Counted from the stretch's first letter, positions 35,013 through 47,360 are shown. The stretch: DNA of 64,000 bases from Polynucleobacter sp. 31A-FELB (GCF_018882405.1 NZ_JACVOO010000008.1:27524-91523); one strand, 5' to 3'. Numbers and translations: made by a program. Notes: generated by a model not told the origin, from the letters alone.

Positions 35013-36764
35013 ATGACAAGTCATAACGAAAACGATTCATCTCCGATTAAACCTAAATCGGATAATTCCCCCAGCTCTGAGTCTGCATCTAATCCTGCAG
35101 AGGGTAATAGGGGTGAGGGGCGCGAAGGCGGCCAGCGTCGCCCACGCCGCCAGGGCGCGGGTGCTAGCAAGCATCCTTTCAATAAGAAACGCCCATTCAA
35201 TAAAGACCGGCCTCGTCGCGAGGGCGGTGAGTCTGGTGGTCAGCGCGAAGGTGGCAATAATGCATCCGCTAAGCTCGCACCAAATCCAGCTGAGAGCGAA
35301 GCTTTATTTGCTTCAGTAGTTTCTGGTGAGTTCGATGCGGCATTAGATGCGCCTGAAGTCCTTGAAGTTAAAAATCCTGACGGTCTAAATGAGAGTGAGA
35401 TTTCTCATCAGACCGGTGCAGAGCGCCGTGCACAACGTGTGCGTCATGACGAAGATGCTGATACACCGACTGATGATGAGATGAGTAGTTTGCAATTTGC
35501 AAACATCGATGATTTACCGCTCAGCTTGCGTGATGAAGTTTGGTCAGACCTAGATGGTTTAGATGACGACGCTGACGACGAAGATACTGTGAAGTTGCAT
35601 AAGGTATTGGCTGATGTCGGCATGGGTTCACGTCGCGATATGGAAGACTTGATTATTCAAGGGCGCGTATCCGTGAATGGCCTACCGGCTCACATTGGTC
35701 AACGTATTGGGCCGACTGATCAGGTGCGCATTAACGGCAAGCCAGTTCATCGCAAGATTCAGACTAAGCCACCGCGCGTGATCATGTATCACAAGCCTGC
35801 TGGAGAGATCGTGAGTCAATCTGATCCTGAAGGTCGTCCAACTGTATTTGATCGTTTGCCAAAGCCGCGTCAAGGACGTTGGATTGCGGTAGGGCGTTTG
35901 GACTTTAATACTGAAGGTCTTTTGTTGTTCACCACTTCTGGTGAGTTGGCTAATCGCTTGATGCATCCGCGTTACGGTGTTGAGCGTGAGTACGCTGTCC
36001 GTATTCTGGGCGATTTGAGTCAAGAAAATATGACTCAATTAAAGAGCGGCATTACTTTGGATGACGGCCGAGCGAAATTCTTACGTCTTTCTATGGGTGG
36101 TGGGGAAGGTGCAAACCGTTGGTACCACGTTGCTTTGACTGAGGGTCGTAACCGTGAGGTGCGCCGTATGTTTGAAGCGGTCGGGCATGTCGTCTCTCGC
36201 TTGATTCGTACGCGTTACGGCATTTTCTTATTGCCTCCACGTTTGAGACGCGGTAAATGGGAGGAGATTGAAGCCGGCGGTATCTATAACCTGATGAAGT
36301 TTGCGGGCTTAAAAATGCCTCAGCCACAAGATAAGGGCCGCAATCCGAATGCACAAGGTCGCGATAGCCGTTCTCCTGCTAGCGAGGACTTTCAGCCTGA
36401 CCCAATGCAAACCTCAGTTTCTTATTGGGGTTCGCGGGACGCTTTAACCCAGGCCAGTGGCCATGGTGCCCTAACCCATCAAAATAGGGGTGGTAAACCT
36501 GGTGGCGGTGGTTCGGGTGAAGGTCGAGGTCCTTTCCGGGGTCGTACTCAGGGCGGTCGTCCAGGCGCAGGTGGCCAGGGTGGCGGTCAGGGTGGCCAAG
36601 GTCAAAACCGCAATAAAGGTAAGAAAGTCCATCATGGACAGTCAGCTTTTGTGACGGCAAGCCCTCAAAGCCCAGGAAATGGCCCTAAACGGGGGGCACC
36701 AAAAGGGCGAAAACCCTTTAATAAAGGCCCTAGAAAACCAAGAAATCCAAGCGAAAGCTTCTGA
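35013..36764 (+). CDS. rluB: 23S rRNA pseudouridine synthase RluB with long low-complexity extensions
   Basis: RsuA-family pseudouridine synthase acting on 23S rRNA (U2605 in E. coli). The protein has 583 residues, about twice the 291 of E. coli RluB. The S4 RNA-binding domain is at about 193-240 ([21 protein letters not shown]). The catalytic Asp297 lies in [11 protein letters not shown]. The first 190 residues are low-complexity (Arg/Gly/Asn-rich then acidic) and the last 150 are Gly/Gln/Arg/Lys-rich. These tails resemble disordered RNA-binding regions common in betaproteobacterial homologues. Confidence 0.92.
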   Translation: MTSHNENDSSPIKPKSDNSPSSESASNPAEGNRGEGREGGQRRPRRQGAGASKHPFNKKRPFNKDRPRREGGESGGQREGGNNASAKLAPNPAESEALFASVVSGEFDAALDAPEVLEVKNPDGLNESEISHQTGAERRAQRVRHDEDADTPTDDEMSSLQFANIDDLPLSLRDEVWSDLDGLDDDADDEDTVKLHKVLADVGMGSRRDMEDLIIQGRVSVNGLPAHIGQRIGPTDQVRINGKPVHRKIQTKPPRVIMYHKPAGEIVSQSDPEGRPTVFDRLPKPRQGRWIAVGRLDFNTEGLLLFTTSGELANRLMHPRYGVEREYAVRILGDLSQENMTQLKSGITLDDGRAKFLRLSMGGGEGANRWYHVALTEGRNREVRRMFEAVGHVVSRLIRTRYGIFLLPPRLRRGKWEEIEAGGIYNLMKFAGLKMPQPQDKGRNPNAQGRDSRSPASEDFQPDPMQTSVSYWGSRDALTQASGHGALTHQNRGGKPGGGGSGEGRGPFRGRTQGGRPGAGGQGGGQGGQGQNRNKGKKVHHGQSAFVTASPQSPGNGPKRGAPKGRKPFNKGPRKPRNPSESF

Positions 36765-36791
36765 TTTCTATCGGTTTTCCTCTAAATCGGC

Positions 36792-36797
36792 TATAAT
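36792..36797 (+). promoter_or_regulatory. -10-like TATAAT upstream of the rimP-nusA operon
   Basis: A perfect TATAAT preceded by CGGC, 28 bases after the rluB stop. No convincing -35 is seen at 16-18 bp. If used, transcription starts near 36804 and gives a leader of about 134 nt containing two hairpins before rimP. Confidence 0.45.
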
Positions 36798-36836
36798 TTT
36801 GGTCTTACAGTAGTTCGCTGCTGTTTTGAGTTGTTA

Positions 36837-36866
36837 CCGACTGATGTTGCGATCAACGTAAGTCGG
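36837..36866 (+). promoter_or_regulatory. Leader hairpin of the rimP-nusA-infB operon
   Basis: CCGACT at 36837-36842 pairs with AGTCGG at 36861-36866, and the stem continues inward with GTTG/CAAC around a CGAT loop, about 12 paired positions with one mismatch. It precedes the terminator at 36888. Confidence 0.6.
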
Positions 36867-36887
36867 CCTGTTCTGAATTTCGAGAAT

Positions 36888-36913
36888 ATGGGCTTCAAAG
36901 CCCATTTTTTTTT
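36888..36913 (+). terminator. Intrinsic terminator inside the rimP leader
   Basis: ATGGGCTT-CA-AAGCCCAT stem-loop directly followed by a run of nine T. It ends 24 bases before the rimP start at 36938, too little space for a promoter after it. It therefore either attenuates transcripts entering the operon or ends rluB transcripts with read-through feeding rimP. Confidence 0.85.
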
Positions 36914-36937
36914 GCCGTTTTGGATTGAAGGGTGTTC

Positions 36938-37429
36938 GTGAAAGATCAGCGGATTATTTCTGCAGAGGTAGAAAACCTAGGGTACACGCTAGTCGATATC
37001 GAGCGTGAAGCCGGAGGTTTGCTGCGCGTCACGATTGAAAACCCCGATTACGAGCGCTTGATTAATGTCCAGGATTGCGAAAAGGTAAGTCACCAGCTGA
37101 GCTACACCCTGCCGGTGGAAAACATTCCCTTTGAGCGTCTAGAGATTTCTTCTCCTGGTTTAGATCGCCCTGTGAAGTCAGCGGCTGATTACGAGCGCTT
37201 CTCTGGAATGGAAGTGGATTTGAAGTTGCGTGTTGCCGTTGGCGATCGCAAGAAGTTTCGTGGTGTGTTGCAAGGTTTGCTGAGCGGTGAGTTGGACTCG
37301 CCTGATGCGAAATTTGGTTTGTTGTTTGAAGGTGCTGATGGCACTGAATCTCAATTGGAGTTTTCTTTAGCCGAGGTCGATAAGACTCGGTTGGTCCCTG
37401 TTATTGATTTCAAAGGAAGAAAGTCATGA
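36938..37429 (+). CDS. rimP: Ribosome maturation factor RimP
   Basis: Factor for 30S subunit maturation, 163 residues from the GTG at 36938. I prefer this start to the GTG at 36932 because the ribosome site GAAGGG (36927-36932) then lies 5 bases upstream, whereas the earlier codon would overlap it. Family motifs are [23 protein letters not shown] in the N-terminal alpha/beta domain, [17 protein letters not shown] text ([16 protein letters not shown]), and a C-terminal SH3-like barrel. It overlaps nusA by 4 bases. Confidence 0.94.
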   Translation: MKDQRIISAEVENLGYTLVDIEREAGGLLRVTIENPDYERLINVQDCEKVSHQLSYTLPVENIPFERLEISSPGLDRPVKSAADYERFSGMEVDLKLRVAVGDRKKFRGVLQGLLSGELDSPDAKFGLLFEGADGTESQLEFSLAEVDKTRLVPVIDFKGRKS

Positions 37430-38907
37430 GCCGAGAAGTTCTCATGTTGGCAGACGCCTTAGCGCGTGAAAAGAACGTAGATCAAGCCATTGTGTTTGAG
37501 GCGCTAGAAATGGCGTTGGCATCAGCCACTAAGAAACGTTATCCGACAGAAGATGTGGATATTCGTGTATCGATTGATCGCGAGTCTGGTGAATACGAAA
37601 CCTTCCGTCGCTGGTTGGTTGTTCCTGATGAAGCAGGTCTCCAAGAGCCGGATAAAGAAATCCTTCATTTTGAAGCACTCGAGCAATTTCCTGACATGGA
37701 AGTTGGCGAATTCATTGAAGAGCAAATCGAATCTTTAGCCTTTGGCCGTATCGGTGCACAAGCTGCCAAGCAAGTGATCTTGCAGCGTATTCGTGATGCT
37801 GAGCGTGAGCAGATTTTGAACGACTACCTTGAGCGTGGCGAAAAAGTCATGACCGGTACCGTCAAGCGTGCTGACAAGAACGGTTTGATTATTGAATCTG
37901 GCCGTGTCGAAGCATTGTTGCGCCGCGATCAAATGATTCCAAAAGAGAACCTCCGCTCTGGTGATCGTGTACGCGCTTACATTTTGAAAGTGGATCGTGA
38001 AGCACGTGGCCCACAGATCGAACTCTCACGTACTTGCCCTGATTTCTTGATCAAGTTGTTTGAGAACGAAGTTCCAGAGATGGAGCAAGGTTTATTAGAG
38101 ATTAAAGGTGCAGCTCGTGACCCTGGTATCCGCGCAAAAATTGCCGTGATTACTTATGACAAGCGTATCGACCCAATCGGTACTTGCGTTGGCGTTCGTG
38201 GCACACGCGTTACTGCAGTTCGTAACGAAGTGGCTGGCGAAGCAGTGGACATCGTGTTGTGGTCTGAAGATCCAGCGCAGTTTGTGATTGGCGCTTTGGC
38301 TCCAGCTCAAGTGTCTTCTATCGTGGTTGATGAAGAGCGTCATGCCATGGATGTGGTGGTTGACGAAGAGAACTTGGCAATCGCGATTGGCCGTAGCGGA
38401 CAGAACGTTCGTTTAGCTAGCGAGTTGACTGGTTGGCAAATCAACATCATGACTCCAGAAGAGTCCGCTGAGAAAACTGAAAAAGAAGCTGCTTCTGTAC
38501 GTCAATTGTTCATGGACAAATTGGACGTTGACCAAGAAGTTGCTGACATCTTGATTGAAGAAGGCTTCAACACATTAGAAGAGGTTGCTTATGTACCCCT
38601 CTCTGAAATGTTAGAAATCGATTCTTTCGACGAAGACACAGTAAATGAATTGCGTACTCGTGCGCGTGACTCCCTCTTGACCATGGAATTGGCTAAAGAA
38701 GAGCGCGTTGGCGAAGTCTCACAAGATTTACGTTCCCTCGAGGGAATGACTACTGAGTTGATTGCCAAGCTTGCTGACAATCAAGTTCACACACGTGACG
38801 ACTTAGCTGAACTGGCTGTTGATGAGCTAGTTGAGGCGACACAAATTGACGAAGAAACCGCGAAAACGCTCATCATGAAAGCGCGCGAACATTGGTTTAC
38901 TTCATGA
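37426..38907 (+). CDS. nusA: Transcription termination/antitermination factor NusA
   Basis: RNA polymerase-binding factor of 493 residues, the usual length in beta- and gammaproteobacteria. Order: N-terminal RNAP-binding domain (1-130), S1 domain ([22 protein letters not shown]), KH1 and KH2 ([34 protein letters not shown]), then two acidic C-terminal repeats ([54 protein letters not shown]). In E. coli NusA represses its own operon through the leader; the terminator before rimP here makes similar control plausible. Confidence 0.97.
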   Translation: MSREVLMLADALAREKNVDQAIVFEALEMALASATKKRYPTEDVDIRVSIDRESGEYETFRRWLVVPDEAGLQEPDKEILHFEALEQFPDMEVGEFIEEQIESLAFGRIGAQAAKQVILQRIRDAEREQILNDYLERGEKVMTGTVKRADKNGLIIESGRVEALLRRDQMIPKENLRSGDRVRAYILKVDREARGPQIELSRTCPDFLIKLFENEVPEMEQGLLEIKGAARDPGIRAKIAVITYDKRIDPIGTCVGVRGTRVTAVRNEVAGEAVDIVLWSEDPAQFVIGALAPAQVSSIVVDEERHAMDVVVDEENLAIAIGRSGQNVRLASELTGWQINIMTPEESAEKTEKEAASVRQLFMDKLDVDQEVADILIEEGFNTLEEVAYVPLSEMLEIDSFDEDTVNELRTRARDSLLTMELAKEERVGEVSQDLRSLEGMTTELIAKLADNQVHTRDDLAELAVDELVEATQIDEETAKTLIMKAREHWFTS

Positions 38908-38920
38908 GAGGAAGTAGTAC

Positions 38921-41713
38921 ATGGCAACAACAGTAAAAGTACTCGCTAAAGAATTAAAACGTACCGCGCCTGACCTTCTGGAGCAATTGAAGGCGGCCGG
39001 TATTGAAAAAGGTTCTGAGGACGACAGCATTACCGAAAAGGACAAGACTGTCCTGCTTGAGCATTTGCAAAAAGAGCATGGCAGTGCGGATACAGGTAGT
39101 CGTAAAAAGATCACCTTAATCAAGCGCGAAAACTCCGAGATTCGTCAGGCAGACTCTGCTGGACGTACTCGCACCGTTCAGGTTGAAGTTCGTAAAAAGC
39201 GCGTGCTAGTTAAAGCAGGAGATAAAGCTCCTGAAGAGACCCCAGCTCCAGCTGCTAAAGAAGTTGCCCCTGCAGCGCCTGCTAAACCAATTCTTTCTGC
39301 TGAAGAGTTAGAAAAACGCGCAGCTGAAGCGACTCGTCAAGCTGAGTTACTAGCTCGTCAAGAAGCGGAAATGAAAGCGGCAGAAGATGCTCGCCAAAAA
39401 GAAGCTGATGCTGTAGCTGCTGCAAGCGTAGTTGAGCCAGTTGTTGAGAAGGCGGCTAAGTCTGATGACGATGCTTCTGCTGCTAAAGCGGCTGCTGAAA
39501 AAGCTGCCGACAAAAAAGCGCAAGCGGATAAAGCTGCTAAGGATATTGCTGACGCTAATAAAGCGCAGTTGGCTGATATTACAAAACGTCGTGCCGCTGC
39601 TGAAGCTGAAGCTTTAGCGATTCGCGACATGATGAGTGCGCCTGCACGTGTTCTCAAAGCACCAAGTGAAATTGCTGCTGAAGAGGCGAAAAAAGGCACC
39701 CTTCATAAGCCTGCTAAGGCTGAAGGTGCGGATGATAAGAAAAAAGCAGTTGCTAAGGTTGGTGGTAAGACGATTAAGTCTGCAGAGACTTCATCTACTT
39801 GGCAAGAAGAGGGCGCCAAGAAGCCTGGTGGCCTCAAGACTCGCGGCGACAGCTCTGGTGGTGTGGGCGGTTGGCGTTCAGGTGGTGGCAGAAGAAAGCA
39901 ACGTCAAATTGCAGAAGCCAACGTCGATACCAACTTCCAAGTTCCAACAGAACCAGTTGTACGTGATGTTCATGTTCCTGAAACCATTACTGTTGCTGAG
40001 TTAGCTCATGCAATGGCCGTGAAGAGTGCAGAAGTGATTAAGCTCTTGATGGGCATGGGTCAAATGGTAACGATCAACCAGATCTTGGATCAAGATACTG
40101 CCATGATCATCGTAGAAGAAATGGGCCATACTGCCCATGCTGCTAAGTTGGATGATCCAGATTTAGATCTCGGTATTACTGGTCACGATGCAGAATTATT
40201 GCCACGTCCACCAGTTGTAACGGTGATGGGTCACGTTGACCACGGTAAAACATCTTTGCTCGATAAGATTCGTGCGGCTAAGGTTGCTACTGGCGAAGCC
40301 GGTGGTATTACTCAGCACATCGGCGCTTATCACGTTGAAACTCCACGCGGCATGATTACCTTCCTTGATACTCCGGGTCACGAGGCCTTTACGGCAATGC
40401 GTGCTCGTGGTGCTAAGGCAACGGATATCGTGATCTTGGTTGTTGCAGCTGATGACGGCGTGATGCCACAAACCAAAGAAGCGATTGCTCACGCAGTAGC
40501 TGGTGGCGTTCCAATTGTTGTAGCGATTAATAAGATTGATAAACCAGAAGCAAACTTAGAGCGCGTTAAAACTGAGTTGGTTGCTGAGCAAGTGGTTCCA
40601 GAGGAGTACGGTGGCGATGTGCCATTCATTGGCGTTTCCGCTAAAACAGGTGACGGCATTGATGCCTTGCTTGAGAACGTACTCTTGCAAGCAGAAATTT
40701 TGGAACTCAAGGCAGCGAAAGATGCTCCTGCGCAAGGTCTCGTTATTGAGGCGCGTTTGGATAAAGGTCGCGGTCCTGTTGCCACTATTTTGGTTCAGTC
40801 TGGCACGCTCAAGCGTGGTGATATGTTGTTGGCGGGCTCAACTTACGGTCGCGTTCGTGCGATGTTGGATGAAAACGGCAAGCCGTGTAACGAAGCCGGC
40901 CCATCTATCCCTGTAGAGATCCAAGGTTTATCGGAAGTTCCTGCAGCGGGTGAGGCAGTGCAAGTAGTTCCTGACGAGCGTAAAGCACGTGAGATCGCAC
41001 TCTTCCGTCAAGGTAAGTTCCGTGATGTGAAGTTGGCTAAACAGCAAGCATTCAAACTCGAAACCATGATGGAAAACATGGAAGAGGGTGCTATTGAGGC
41101 GAAGTTGTTGCCATTGATCATCAAGGCAGACGTACAAGGTTCTCAAGAAGCGCTGTCACAGTCATTGCAAAAATTATCTACTGCAGAAGTGAAGGTTCAA
41201 ATCGTTCACGCAGCGGTGGGTGGCATTACTGAGACTGACGTTAACTTAGCAGTTGCTTCTAAGGCGGTCATTATTGGCTTTAACTCTCGTGCGGATGGTG
41301 CAGCACGTAAGTTAGCCGAGAACAATGGTGTAGATATTCGTTATCACAACATTATTTATGACGCGGTTGATGAAGTGAAGGCAGCTCTAAGCGGCATGTT
41401 GACACCAGATAAGAAAGAAGAAATCACCGGTATGGTGGAGATTCGTCAAGTCTTCTTGGTATCTAAAGTTGGCGCGATTGCGGGTTGCTTGGTGCTTGAC
41501 GGTGTTGTTAAGCGCACCTCTAGTGTCCGCCTCTTGCGTGACAACGTCGTAATTTGGACTGGCGAATTGGATTCTCTCAAGCGCTTTAAAGATGACGCAA
41601 AAGAAGTTCGCGCCGGTGTTGAGTGTGGTCTGTCATTAAAAGGCTATAACGACATCAAAGAGGGTGATCAACTTGAAGCCTTTGAAGTTACTGAAGTCGC
41701 TAGAACACTTTAA
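38921..41713 (+). CDS. infB: Translation initiation factor IF-2
   Basis: GTPase of 930 residues that places initiator tRNA on the 30S subunit. Order: N-terminal IF2 domain (1-50), an Ala/Lys/Glu-rich linker (about 90-300), a second small IF2N-like domain ([26 protein letters not shown]), then the G domain with [17 protein letters not shown] and NKID, and domains II-IV. It starts 13 bases after nusA with AGAGGAAG upstream. The long Ala-rich linker is typical for the lineage. Confidence 0.97.
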   Translation: MATTVKVLAKELKRTAPDLLEQLKAAGIEKGSEDDSITEKDKTVLLEHLQKEHGSADTGSRKKITLIKRENSEIRQADSAGRTRTVQVEVRKKRVLVKAGDKAPEETPAPAAKEVAPAAPAKPILSAEELEKRAAEATRQAELLARQEAEMKAAEDARQKEADAVAAASVVEPVVEKAAKSDDDASAAKAAAEKAADKKAQADKAAKDIADANKAQLADITKRRAAAEAEALAIRDMMSAPARVLKAPSEIAAEEAKKGTLHKPAKAEGADDKKKAVAKVGGKTIKSAETSSTWQEEGAKKPGGLKTRGDSSGGVGGWRSGGGRRKQRQIAEANVDTNFQVPTEPVVRDVHVPETITVAELAHAMAVKSAEVIKLLMGMGQMVTINQILDQDTAMIIVEEMGHTAHAAKLDDPDLDLGITGHDAELLPRPPVVTVMGHVDHGKTSLLDKIRAAKVATGEAGGITQHIGAYHVETPRGMITFLDTPGHEAFTAMRARGAKATDIVILVVAADDGVMPQTKEAIAHAVAGGVPIVVAINKIDKPEANLERVKTELVAEQVVPEEYGGDVPFIGVSAKTGDGIDALLENVLLQAEILELKAAKDAPAQGLVIEARLDKGRGPVATILVQSGTLKRGDMLLAGSTYGRVRAMLDENGKPCNEAGPSIPVEIQGLSEVPAAGEAVQVVPDERKAREIALFRQGKFRDVKLAKQQAFKLETMMENMEEGAIEAKLLPLIIKADVQGSQEALSQSLQKLSTAEVKVQIVHAAVGGITETDVNLAVASKAVIIGFNSRADGAARKLAENNGVDIRYHNIIYDAVDEVKAALSGMLTPDKKEEITGMVEIRQVFLVSKVGAIAGCLVLDGVVKRTSSVRLLRDNVVIWTGELDSLKRFKDDAKEVRAGVECGLSLKGYNDIKEGDQLEAFEVTEVARTL

Positions 41714-41727
41714 GAGCTATTGAGTTA

Positions 41728-42096
41728 ATGCATAAAACTAGTCCTCATCGTAACCAGCGTCTCGCCGATCAAATTCAGCGAGACCTGGCCGAGCTAATCC
41801 CTCGTGAATTGCGTAGCCCAAGCTTAGGTTTGATTACTTTGCAAAGTATTGAACTCACGCCAGATTTGGCGCATGCAAAAGTTTTCTTTACCGTCTTAGG
41901 CGCTGAGCCTGAAGTGGCATTGAAAGCTCTGCAGGACAAAGCAGGCTACTTACATTCCTTATTGTTTAAGCGTTTGCACATTCATACTGTGCCAACCCTG
42001 CATTTCCACTACGACAGTTCTGTAGAGCACGGCATTGAAATGTCTCGCTTAATTGATCAAGCGGTGGATAGTGATCGCAAAGACGAGAACGCGTAA
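41728..42096 (+). CDS. rbfA: 30S ribosome-binding factor RbfA
   Basis: KH-fold protein of 122 residues needed for 16S rRNA 5' end maturation and cold adaptation. Typical text: [46 protein letters not shown] and [20 protein letters not shown]. It lies 14 bases after infB and 6 before truB in the conserved order. Confidence 0.95.
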   Translation: MHKTSPHRNQRLADQIQRDLAELIPRELRSPSLGLITLQSIELTPDLAHAKVFFTVLGAEPEVALKALQDKAGYLHSLLFKRLHIHTVPTLHFHYDSSVEHGIEMSRLIDQAVDSDRKDENA

Positions 42097-42102
42097 ATAG
42101 CT

Positions 42103-43014
42103 ATGTCTGTACGTATCGATGGCGTTGTCTTGCTTGATAAACCTGCTGGCATGAGCTCGCAAGGCGCAGTCACTGCTGTGAAGCGTGCCTTCAATGCAGA
42201 AAAGGCAGGGCACACTGGCACCTTAGATCCAATGGCTACTGGCTTACTCCCAATTTGTTTGGGTGAAGCAACTAAGTACTCTCAAGATTTATTGGAGGCT
42301 GATAAAACCTATATCGCTCAAGTGAAATTTGGTCAGCGTACTGATACCGGTGATGCTGAAGGTTTAGTCATCGAAGAGCTCCCATTACCTGCATTTGCTG
42401 ATGAAGCCACTATCAAAGCTGCCTTAGATGCCTTATTACCGGCCTTTACCGGTCCGATTAGCCAAGTTCCGCCAATGTATTCCGCTCTCAAGCGTGATGG
42501 CAAGCCTTTATATGAGTACGCTCGTGCTGGTGTTGAATTAGAGCGCGCTCCAAGGGATATCACGATTCATGCAATTCGTTGGACTAATGTCAATTGGCCA
42601 GAAGCCACTTTAGAAGTGAGTTGCAGCAAAGGTACTTATATTCGCGTATTGGCAGAAGATATTGGTAAGGCATTAGGTTGTGGTGCCCATTTAGTTGGTC
42701 TGCGCCGTACTGAAGTAGGTCATCTCACTTTAGAGCAGTCATTCACCATTGAATCCATTCAAAAAGGCTTGCAAGATAGTTCAAGTTACATCCTGCCAGT
42801 CGACGCACTCTTGCAGACATTGCCACACTTAACTGTGGACGAGCAACAAGCAAAACGTTTGGAGATGGGCCAACGAGTCCCTCTCAATCTTCCTTCGATA
42901 GAAGCGCTGGTGCGTATCTATCGTGCAACCGCTGCTCCACATAACTTTATTGGTACTGGAGATTGGCGCTCTGGGGTATTACATCCTAAGCGTTTGATTT
43001 CTTCAGCACATTAA
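42103..43014 (+). CDS. truB: tRNA pseudouridine(55) synthase TruB
   Basis: Enzyme of 303 residues that makes pseudouridine 55 in the T-loop of tRNAs. The catalytic motif GHTGTLDPMATGLLPICLGEATK contains the Asp nucleophile. KGTYIRVLAEDIGKALGCGAHL and a PUA-like C terminus follow. Last member of the rimP-nusA-infB-rbfA-truB run. typA starts 53 bases later. Confidence 0.96.
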   Translation: MSVRIDGVVLLDKPAGMSSQGAVTAVKRAFNAEKAGHTGTLDPMATGLLPICLGEATKYSQDLLEADKTYIAQVKFGQRTDTGDAEGLVIEELPLPAFADEATIKAALDALLPAFTGPISQVPPMYSALKRDGKPLYEYARAGVELERAPRDITIHAIRWTNVNWPEATLEVSCSKGTYIRVLAEDIGKALGCGAHLVGLRRTEVGHLTLEQSFTIESIQKGLQDSSSYILPVDALLQTLPHLTVDEQQAKRLEMGQRVPLNLPSIEALVRIYRATAAPHNFIGTGDWRSGVLHPKRLISSAH

Positions 43015-43067
43015 ATACATTCAACCCCTTTATTTATTAACCTTATTCTTAACTTCAGAAGCTTCAC

Positions 43068-44885
43068 ATGACTAAACGCGCACTTCGTAATATCGCCATC
43101 ATCGCCCACGTTGACCACGGTAAAACTACTTTGGTTGACCAACTCTTGCGCCAATCTGGCACATTCCGTTCAAATGAAAAAATGACTGAACGCGTCATGG
43201 ACTCAAACGATTTGGAAAAAGAGCGTGGCATTACTATTTTGTCCAAGAACTGTGCGGTTGAGTATGACGGCACACATATCAACATCGTAGACACACCAGG
43301 ACACGCCGACTTCGGTGGTGAAGTAGAGCGCGTGCTCTCCATGGTTGACGGTGTTTTGCTTTTGGTTGATGCGGTTGAAGGCCCAATGCCACAAACTCGC
43401 TTCGTTACTAAAAAGGCCTTGGCCCTCGGTTTGAAGCCTATCGTTGTGATTAACAAGGTTGACCGTCCAGGCGCTCGAACAGACTATGTGATCAATGCCA
43501 CTTTTGAATTGTTTGACAAATTAGGCGCAACTGAAGAGCAGTTAGATTTCCCAGTTGTGTATGCATCTGGTCTGAATGGCTATGCTGGCTTGACTGATGA
43601 TGTTCGCGAAGGCGACATGCGCCCATTGTTTGACACTGTGCTCAAGCATGTTCCAGTACGTGATGACAATCCAGAAGGTCCTTTGCAGTTGCAGATTACT
43701 TCTATTGAATACAGCACTTACGTAGGTAAGATCGGCGTAGGTCGTGTAAACCGTGGAACTGTGAAGCCATTGATGGATGTGGTTTTCATGGACGGTCCTG
43801 ATGGCGTTCAACGTAAAGGCCGTATTAACCAAGTATTGAAGTTCCGTGGCTTAGAGCGTGAGTTGGTTGACGAAGCTCAAGCGGGTGACATCGTATTGGT
43901 AAACGGTATTGAAGATTTGGCAATCGGAACAACGATCTGCGCACCAGATACCCCTGAAGCATTACCAATGCTGAAGATTGATGAACCTACTTTGACCATG
44001 AACTTCATGGTGAACACCAGCCCATTAGCCGGTCGTGAAGGTAAGTTTGTTACTAGCCGTCAGATTCGTGAGCGTTTAGACCGCGAGTTGAAATCCAATA
44101 TGGCTTTGCGTGTAAAAGAAACTGACGATGACACCGTATTTGAAGTGTCAGGTCGTGGCGAATTGCACCTCACCATCTTGGTAGAAACAATGCGTCGTGA
44201 AGGTTACGAGTTGGCAGTTTCCCGTCCACGCGTGGTATTCCATGAAGTAGATGGCGTGAAGATGGAGCCATACGAGAACTTAACAGTTGACGTAGAAGAT
44301 ACGACCCAAGGCGCCGTAATGGAAGACTTGGGCAAACGTAAAGGTGAATTGCTCGACATGGTGAGTGACGGTAAAGGTCGCACACGTCTTGAGTACCGCA
44401 TTCCTGCGCGTGGTTTGATCGGCTTCCAAGGCGATTTCATGACCATGACTCGTGGTAACGGTTTGATGAGCCACACATTTGACTCTTATGCGCCTGCAAA
44501 AGACGGTATCTTGGGTGAGCGTCATAACGGCGTATTGATCAGTCAAGATGACGGCGAAGCAGTTGCTTACGCTTTGTGGAAATTGCAAGACCGTGGCCGT
44601 ATGTTTGTGAGCCCTGGCGATCCTTTGTATGAAGGTATGGTTATCGGTATTCATAGCCGTGACAATGACTTGGTTGTTAACCCAATTAAGGGTAAGCAAT
44701 TAACCAACGTTCGCGCATCTGGTACTGACGAAGCAGTGCGCTTGGTAACGCCAATCGCAATGAACCTTGAGTACGCTGTTGAATTTATCGATGATGATGA
44801 ATTGGTAGAAGTAACGCCGAAGAGTATTCGTATTCGTAAGCGCTACCTCAAGGAGCATGAGCGTAAAAAAGCATCACGCGACTAA
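43068..44885 (+). CDS. typA: Ribosome-associated GTPase TypA/BipA
   Basis: Translational GTPase of 605 residues, normal length for BipA, active in 50S assembly and stress growth. Motifs: [15 protein letters not shown] (P-loop), [25 protein letters not shown], and the BipA-specific C-terminal domain ([27 protein letters not shown]). It has its own downstream terminator. Confidence 0.97.
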   Translation: MTKRALRNIAIIAHVDHGKTTLVDQLLRQSGTFRSNEKMTERVMDSNDLEKERGITILSKNCAVEYDGTHINIVDTPGHADFGGEVERVLSMVDGVLLLVDAVEGPMPQTRFVTKKALALGLKPIVVINKVDRPGARTDYVINATFELFDKLGATEEQLDFPVVYASGLNGYAGLTDDVREGDMRPLFDTVLKHVPVRDDNPEGPLQLQITSIEYSTYVGKIGVGRVNRGTVKPLMDVVFMDGPDGVQRKGRINQVLKFRGLERELVDEAQAGDIVLVNGIEDLAIGTTICAPDTPEALPMLKIDEPTLTMNFMVNTSPLAGREGKFVTSRQIRERLDRELKSNMALRVKETDDDTVFEVSGRGELHLTILVETMRREGYELAVSRPRVVFHEVDGVKMEPYENLTVDVEDTTQGAVMEDLGKRKGELLDMVSDGKGRTRLEYRIPARGLIGFQGDFMTMTRGNGLMSHTFDSYAPAKDGILGERHNGVLISQDDGEAVAYALWKLQDRGRMFVSPGDPLYEGMVIGIHSRDNDLVVNPIKGKQLTNVRASGTDEAVRLVTPIAMNLEYAVEFIDDDELVEVTPKSIRIRKRYLKEHERKKASRD

Positions 44886-44902
44886 GCTACTTCAAGCTAC
44901 AC

Positions 44903-44932
44903 AACAAAAGTCACCTCCGGGTGGCTTTTGTT
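44903..44932 (+). terminator. Intrinsic terminator of typA
   Basis: AACAAAAG-T-CACC / GGTG-G-CTTTTGTT stem with a TCCG loop and T-rich 3' arm, 17 bases after the typA stop. Confidence 0.88.
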
Positions 44933-44979
44933 CTTCATTGAAATCCATATTCCAAAAATAATAGTAAAAATAGATCCTC

Positions 44980-47343
44980 ATGCTGCCATCCATTGAACAA
45001 CGCCTTGCCCAAGAGTTATCTGCTAAACCTGCCCAAGTGGCCGCCGCTATCGCGCTGATGGATGAGGGTGCAACAGTTCCTTTTATTGCCCGTTATCGTA
45101 AAGAGGTAACCGGTGGATTGGATGATACGCAGCTACGTTTATTGGAAGATCGTCTGGGCTATTTACGCGAGTTGGAGGAGCGTCGCAAGGCTATTGTTGC
45201 TTCGATTGAAGAGCAGGGCAAGATGACCCCTGAGTTGCTTAAAGCCATTATGTTGGCAGAGGATAAAACGCGCCTAGAAGACCTCTACCTCCCTTACAAG
45301 CTCAAGCGTCGTACTAAGGCGCAAATTGCCTTAGAGGCTGGTTTAGAGCCTCTGGCAAATGACTTATTGGCTAACCCCATGCTAGATCCGGAAGTGGAGG
45401 CCGCAAAATATCTCAAAGAAGCTTTTACATCCGATCAAGGTGAGAACCCTGGCGTAGTTGATACCAAAGCTGCCCTTGAAGGTGCGCGTCAGATATTGAT
45501 GGAGCGCTTTGCAGAAGATGCTGGCTTAGTGCAATCACTGAGAACTTATTTGCAAGAACATGGCGTTGTTGAATCGAAGGTTATTGCTGGTAAAGAGCAA
45601 GAGGGTGAAAAGTTTGCCGACTACTTCGATTACTCGGAGCCCGTTTCTGCAATTCCATCACATCGTGCCTTGGCTTTATTTAGAGGTCGTCGTGAACAAA
45701 TGTTGATGGTAAATTTACGCCTAGACACAGAAGAAGAAAAGCCAAAATGGGATGCACCTCATAATCCTTGCGAATCCCGCATCGCTAATCAATTCAAAAT
45801 TAAGAATGAAGGCCGCCCTGCAGACCAGTGGTTAGCAGAGACTGTGCGTTGGACTTGGCGGATTAAGTGCTCTATGCATTTGGAGTCAGAGTTAATGAGC
45901 GCACTACGTGAGCGTTCTGAGACTGAGGCAATTAATGTCTTTGCTCGCAACCTCAAAGATTTGCTGCTGGCCGCACCTGCAGGACCAAAGGTTACTATTG
46001 GCCTAGACCCTGGTATGAGAACGGGTGTGAAGGTAGCGGTTGTGGATGCTACTGGTAAGGTAGTCGATACGGATGTTATTTACCCACACCAGCCTAAGAA
46101 CGACTGGGACGGCTCATTACATACTCTTGCGAAATTGGCTGAGAAACACAAGGCAACTTTAATCTCGATCGGTAACGGTACCGCCTCACGTGAGACGGAT
46201 AAGTTGGCGCAAGATTTAATTAAAGCTAAACCAGAACTCAAGCTCACCAAGATTGTGGTCTCAGAAGCAGGGGCATCGGTTTACTCCGCCTCTGAGTACG
46301 CCTCAAAAGAATTGCCCGGTATGGACGTTTCTTTGCGTGGAGCGGTATCGATTGCGAGAAGATTGCAAGACCCCTTGGCTGAATTGGTGAAGATTGATCC
46401 GAAGTCGATTGGTGTTGGTCAGTATCAGCATGATGTGATGCAGACTCAGTTGGCTAAGTCACTGGTTGCGGTTGTAGAGGATTGTGTAAATGCGGTGGGT
46501 GTCGACGTCAATACGGCTTCAGCGCCTTTGTTGGCAAGAGTCTCGGGTCTCAGTAGCGCCGTTGCAGAAGGCATCGTGACGTACCGAGATAGCAATGGCG
46601 CCTTTCAGACGCGGGCAGATTTACGTAGCGTGCCACGCTTGGGTGAGAAGACTTTCGAGCAGGCGGCTGGTTTCTTGCGCATCATGAACGGCACAGACCC
46701 TCTAGATGCATCAGCAGTCCATCCAGAATCCTATCCCTTGGTGGAGAAGATCCTGAAAGATATTAAGAAGGGTGTCAAAGAAGTGATTGGTGATGCAACT
46801 ATTCTGAAAGGCCTCAGCCCAGAAAAGTATGCCGATGAGAAGTTTGGCGTTCCAACTGTCACCGACATCATCAAAGAATTAGAAAAGCCAGGCCGAGACC
46901 CTCGACCTGAGTTCACTACAGCGACATTTAAAGATGGCGTAGAAAAAATTAGCGATCTCAAGGCGGATATGATTTTGGAAGGGGTTGTGACTAACGTTGC
47001 GGCATTTGGCGCATTTGTAGACATTGGTGTTCACCAAGATGGACTCGTACATATCTCTGCGCTAGCCAATACTTTTGTTAAAGATCCACACACCGTAGTT
47101 AAAGCAGGGCAGGTTGTTAAGGTCAAAGTATTAGAGGTAGATGAAAAGCGTAAGCGTATTGCATTGACTATGCGACTCTCTGATGAAGCGCCTAAATCTA
47201 CTCCAGGCACAAAGCCAGAGCCAAGGGTAAATCGTCCGGGCACTCCAAGATCCCCAGAGCCCAGAAAGCCACAGGAAGATAGAAGATCTGCGTCCCCAAT
47301 TAATAATGCGATGGCGGCAGCCTTTGGGAAGCTAAAGAAGTAA
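44980..47343 (+). CDS. tex: RNA-binding transcription accessory protein Tex
   Basis: Conserved nucleic-acid-binding protein of 787 residues. Order: N-terminal helical domain with [25 protein letters not shown]; YqgF-like RNase H fold ([18 protein letters not shown]); helix-hairpin-helix region ([19 protein letters not shown]); S1 domain ([26 protein letters not shown]); Pro/Arg-rich tail. The role is linked to transcription and ribosome function. Its terminator hairpin has been split by the IS element that starts 37 bases after the stop. Confidence 0.95.
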   Translation: MLPSIEQRLAQELSAKPAQVAAAIALMDEGATVPFIARYRKEVTGGLDDTQLRLLEDRLGYLRELEERRKAIVASIEEQGKMTPELLKAIMLAEDKTRLEDLYLPYKLKRRTKAQIALEAGLEPLANDLLANPMLDPEVEAAKYLKEAFTSDQGENPGVVDTKAALEGARQILMERFAEDAGLVQSLRTYLQEHGVVESKVIAGKEQEGEKFADYFDYSEPVSAIPSHRALALFRGRREQMLMVNLRLDTEEEKPKWDAPHNPCESRIANQFKIKNEGRPADQWLAETVRWTWRIKCSMHLESELMSALRERSETEAINVFARNLKDLLLAAPAGPKVTIGLDPGMRTGVKVAVVDATGKVVDTDVIYPHQPKNDWDGSLHTLAKLAEKHKATLISIGNGTASRETDKLAQDLIKAKPELKLTKIVVSEAGASVYSASEYASKELPGMDVSLRGAVSIARRLQDPLAELVKIDPKSIGVGQYQHDVMQTQLAKSLVAVVEDCVNAVGVDVNTASAPLLARVSGLSSAVAEGIVTYRDSNGAFQTRADLRSVPRLGEKTFEQAAGFLRIMNGTDPLDASAVHPESYPLVEKILKDIKKGVKEVIGDATILKGLSPEKYADEKFGVPTVTDIIKELEKPGRDPRPEFTTATFKDGVEKISDLKADMILEGVVTNVAAFGAFVDIGVHQDGLVHISALANTFVKDPHTVVKAGQVVKVKVLEVDEKRKRIALTMRLSDEAPKSTPGTKPEPRVNRPGTPRSPEPRKPQEDRRSASPINNAMAAAFGKLKK

Positions 47344-47360
47344 TAAGGCAAATGAAAGCA

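Noticed and set aside
39258..39800. Ala/Lys-rich repetitive stretch in infB as a repeat array
   Set aside because: It is the normal low-complexity linker of IF-2 in this lineage; the open frames on other strands here are composition shadows.
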